Below, piece by piece: positions 4,284-6,156 of a stretch of 6,156 bases of DNA. Every line of letters starts with the position of its first letter. The first letter of the stretch is position 1. Made by a program: the position numbers and the translations under genes. Origin of the DNA: Candidatus Zixiibacteriota bacterium (lineage in GTDB: Bacteria; Zixibacteria; MSB-5A5; SM1-73); contig JALHUP010000188.1 of assembly GCA_022866585.1 (NCBI GenBank), positions 1 to 6,156 on the forward strand, given 5' to 3'. Below the pieces are notes generated by a model, which saw only the letters and a program-made list of their open reading frames with translations, did not search any database and was not told where the DNA came from.

Positions 4284-6156
4284 ATGAAGTCGAATTTTTT
4301 GAAAATAATTATTCTGGGTAGCATAATTTTGCTTTTAGTCTTTAATCTGGGAAACGCGCAAGAACCTTATTTCGGTAAAAACAAGGTCCAATATAAAATC
4401 TTCGATTGGTATTTCATTCAAACGGAGAATTTTAATATTTATTTTTATAAGGATGAATATCACTTAGCTAAGTTTGCGGCGGACGTTTTAGAGGATGCTT
4501 ATCTGAAGGTGAAAGAGGAACTGCGGTATGATCTGAGCAGAAAAGTTCCAGTGATCATCTACAATTCCCATAACGATTTTCAGCAAACCAATGTCGTTTC
4601 CGATCTCATTGAAGAGGGAGTGGGAGGATTCACCGAGAGTTTCAAAAACCGGATGGTAATTCCCTTCACCGGGTCTTATGAGGATTTCAGACATGTCTTG
4701 CATCACGAGCTGACTCATGCGGTGACGTTTGACATGCTCTATGGAAATATCATAGGCTCCCTTCTTTCCCGCGAATATCTTTTTCAACTCCCCTTATGGT
4801 TTGCGGAAGGATATGCCGAGTATTCCTCCCGGGGAGGTTGGGATATCCAGGCGGATATGGTCTTAAGAGACGCCACCATAAACGGATATTCAGTTCCTCT
4901 GGACCAAGCGGGAGGGTATTTAGTTTACAAGGAGGGACAATCAGCCATTGGATACATCGTGAAAAAATACGGGGAGGAGAAGCTCTCTGAGATATTAAGC
5001 AAAGGCAAAGCTGAACTCTCTATGGATAAAGCCTTGAAATCTGCAATAGGAGTAGATACCAGAGGATTATCCGAGGAATGGATGAAATTCTTGAGAAAAG
5101 AATATTGGCCCGAAATCGCTTCTCGTTCTGAACCCAAAGACTTCGCCAAACAGTTGACCGATCATACCAAAGACGGCTCTTATATCAATGAAAGACCTGC
5201 CTTTTCACCTCAAGCGGACAGGTTAGCCATCTTTTCGGATAGAAGTGATTATACTGAAATCTATATAATTTCTGCCATAGACGGAAAGGTGATAGAAAGA
5301 TTAGTTAAGGGAGAAAGATCAGGAGATTTGGAATCACTCCATTCTTATGTTAGTGGTCTCTCCTGGTCTTCTGATGGACAAAGTTTAGCCTTTGTCTCTA
5401 AAAGCCAAGGCAAGGACGTTTTATGCCTGATCCAGGTGAGAAATAAAAAAATCTACAAAAAACTTTCCTTCAATCTGAATGCCATGCGCTCTCCCTCTTG
5501 GTCACCCGACGGAGAGAAGATCGCCTCGGTGGGAATGAAAAATGGAAAGACCGATATTTACCTCTGTGATCTTAAGAGTAAGGAGGCAACCCAATTAACT
5601 GATGATTACTATGATGACGAGGATCCCAGTTTTTCTCCGGATGGCAAATTCATCGCCTTCAGCTCGGACCGCCCCATTTTATCTTTTGAAGATTCAGTAA
5701 ATTACAAGAACAGTCATTACAATCTTTATCTTTATGACTTGAACTTGCAAAAGGTCATTTCGCTTACTGAAAATCAAGGTAATAACACTTCTCCCACCTG
5801 GTCACCGGATGGCAGAAAGATATGTTTCGTCTCGGACCGAAATGGAATTTACAATCTTTACGTTCTGGATTTGGACAGTTCTCTTACCATTCCCATAACC
5901 AACGTTTTGTCCGGCTGTTTTTCCCCCTCCTGGTCAAAGGATGGAGAAAAGATCGCCTTTTCTGCATTTCAAAAAGGGGGCTGGGACATTTTCTTACTGA
6001 AAGAGATTAAACCAGCCTCCCCCAAGTCCGACTCTTTGATCAAAACTCCTTATCTTCTTACTTTGGAGGCTGATACCATTTCTGCCAGACCGGATACCAC
6101 CCAGAAAGAAGAAACGGTGGAAAAGAAATTGGATTTCACCTCTTATGTCTTTAAAG
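4284..6156 (+). CDS. Secreted gluzincin-type metallopeptidase with TolB-like six-blade propeller, 3' end missing
   Basis: The frame is open from the ATG to the window edge, giving 624 residues without a stop. Residues 1-25 are a signal peptide (K2, K7, Ile/Leu core, cleavage likely after 'GNA'). Residues about 45-275 form a peptidase-MA-like domain: H141-E142-L143-T144-H145 is the zinc-binding HExxH motif, and E175 in 'WFAEG' is the expected third ligand, about 30 residues later. From about 305 to 573 there are six PD40/WD40-like blades with the signature 'S-W-S-x-DG-x-x-I-A-F', at roughly 305, 359, 404, 448, 504 and 548, as in TolB. Blade 4 carries an insertion (about 464-478). A Thr, Lys and Pro-rich linker follows (about 574-618). 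In proteins of this style that I recall, an outer-membrane beta-barrel follows, so the missing C-terminus may be one; that is inference. It is likely a zinc protease in the periplasm or outer membrane, with substrate unknown. A strong ribosome binding site and a 147-bp gap after murA suggest separate expression. Confidence 0.9.
   Translation, partial: MKSNFLKIIILGSIILLLVFNLGNAQEPYFGKNKVQYKIFDWYFIQTENFNIYFYKDEYHLAKFAADVLEDAYLKVKEELRYDLSRKVPVIIYNSHNDFQQTNVVSDLIEEGVGGFTESFKNRMVIPFTGSYEDFRHVLHHELTHAVTFDMLYGNIIGSLLSREYLFQLPLWFAEGYAEYSSRGGWDIQADMVLRDATINGYSVPLDQAGGYLVYKEGQSAIGYIVKKYGEEKLSEILSKGKAELSMDKALKSAIGVDTRGLSEEWMKFLRKEYWPEIASRSEPKDFAKQLTDHTKDGSYINERPAFSPQADRLAIFSDRSDYTEIYIISAIDGKVIERLVKGERSGDLESLHSYVSGLSWSSDGQSLAFVSKSQGKDVLCLIQVRNKKIYKKLSFNLNAMRSPSWSPDGEKIASVGMKNGKTDIYLCDLKSKEATQLTDDYYDDEDPSFSPDGKFIAFSSDRPILSFEDSVNYKNSHYNLYLYDLNLQKVISLTENQGNNTSPTWSPDGRKICFVSDRNGIYNLYVLDLDSSLTIPITNVLSGCFSPSWSKDGEKIAFSAFQKGGWDIFLLKEIKPASPKSDSLIKTPYLLTLEADTISARPDTTQKEETVEKKLDFTSYVFK

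Noticed and set aside
4488..5149. Several short frames on both strands within the metallopeptidase gene
   Set aside because: The long frame from 4284 explains this DNA with a signal peptide, zinc motif and propeller blades. The short frames match nothing.

Overview
The window suggests a diderm bacterium of moderate GC. Every protein with a readable role belongs to the cell envelope: a membrane-anchored PH-like protein, two secreted TPR proteins, MurA of peptidoglycan synthesis, and a secreted metallopeptidase with a TolB-like propeller. The style of the TPR proteins and of the peptidase-propeller protein recalls poorly cultured FCB-side or candidate phyla (Zixibacteria or WOR-3-like). That placement is inferred from protein style only and is low confidence.

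Layout: all genes lie on the + strand. Positions 1-360 hold the 3' end of a membrane protein with a bacterial-PH-like tail. It overlaps by 8 bp the first TPR gene (353-1396), so the two are probably co-transcribed. A 164-bp gap with two GC-rich perfect hairpins separates this gene from a paralogue (1561-2688) that shares its whole architecture. The paralogue carries an extra block of about 21 codons that looks like a repeat element inserted in frame. A 185-bp gap with a nested inverted repeat and a good sigma70-type promoter leads to murA (2874-4136). A degenerate heptanucleotide array (4125-4173) straddles the murA stop codon. After a further 110 bp comes a long reading frame (4284 to the window end) that encodes a signal peptide, a gluzincin-type metallopeptidase domain and a six-blade propeller. 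It is still open at the window edge.

How the genes may work together: MurA commits UDP-GlcNAc to peptidoglycan in the cytoplasm. The TPR proteins and the peptidase-propeller protein are predicted to act beyond the inner membrane. Only the 353-bp overlap is a firm operon signal. murA and the peptidase gene each have their own leader region, so a shared pathway is not shown. I see no phage, CRISPR, toxin-antitoxin, tRNA or rRNA signal. The most unusual content is the set of small repeat structures in and around genes, the tandem TPR paralogues and the peptidase-propeller fusion.
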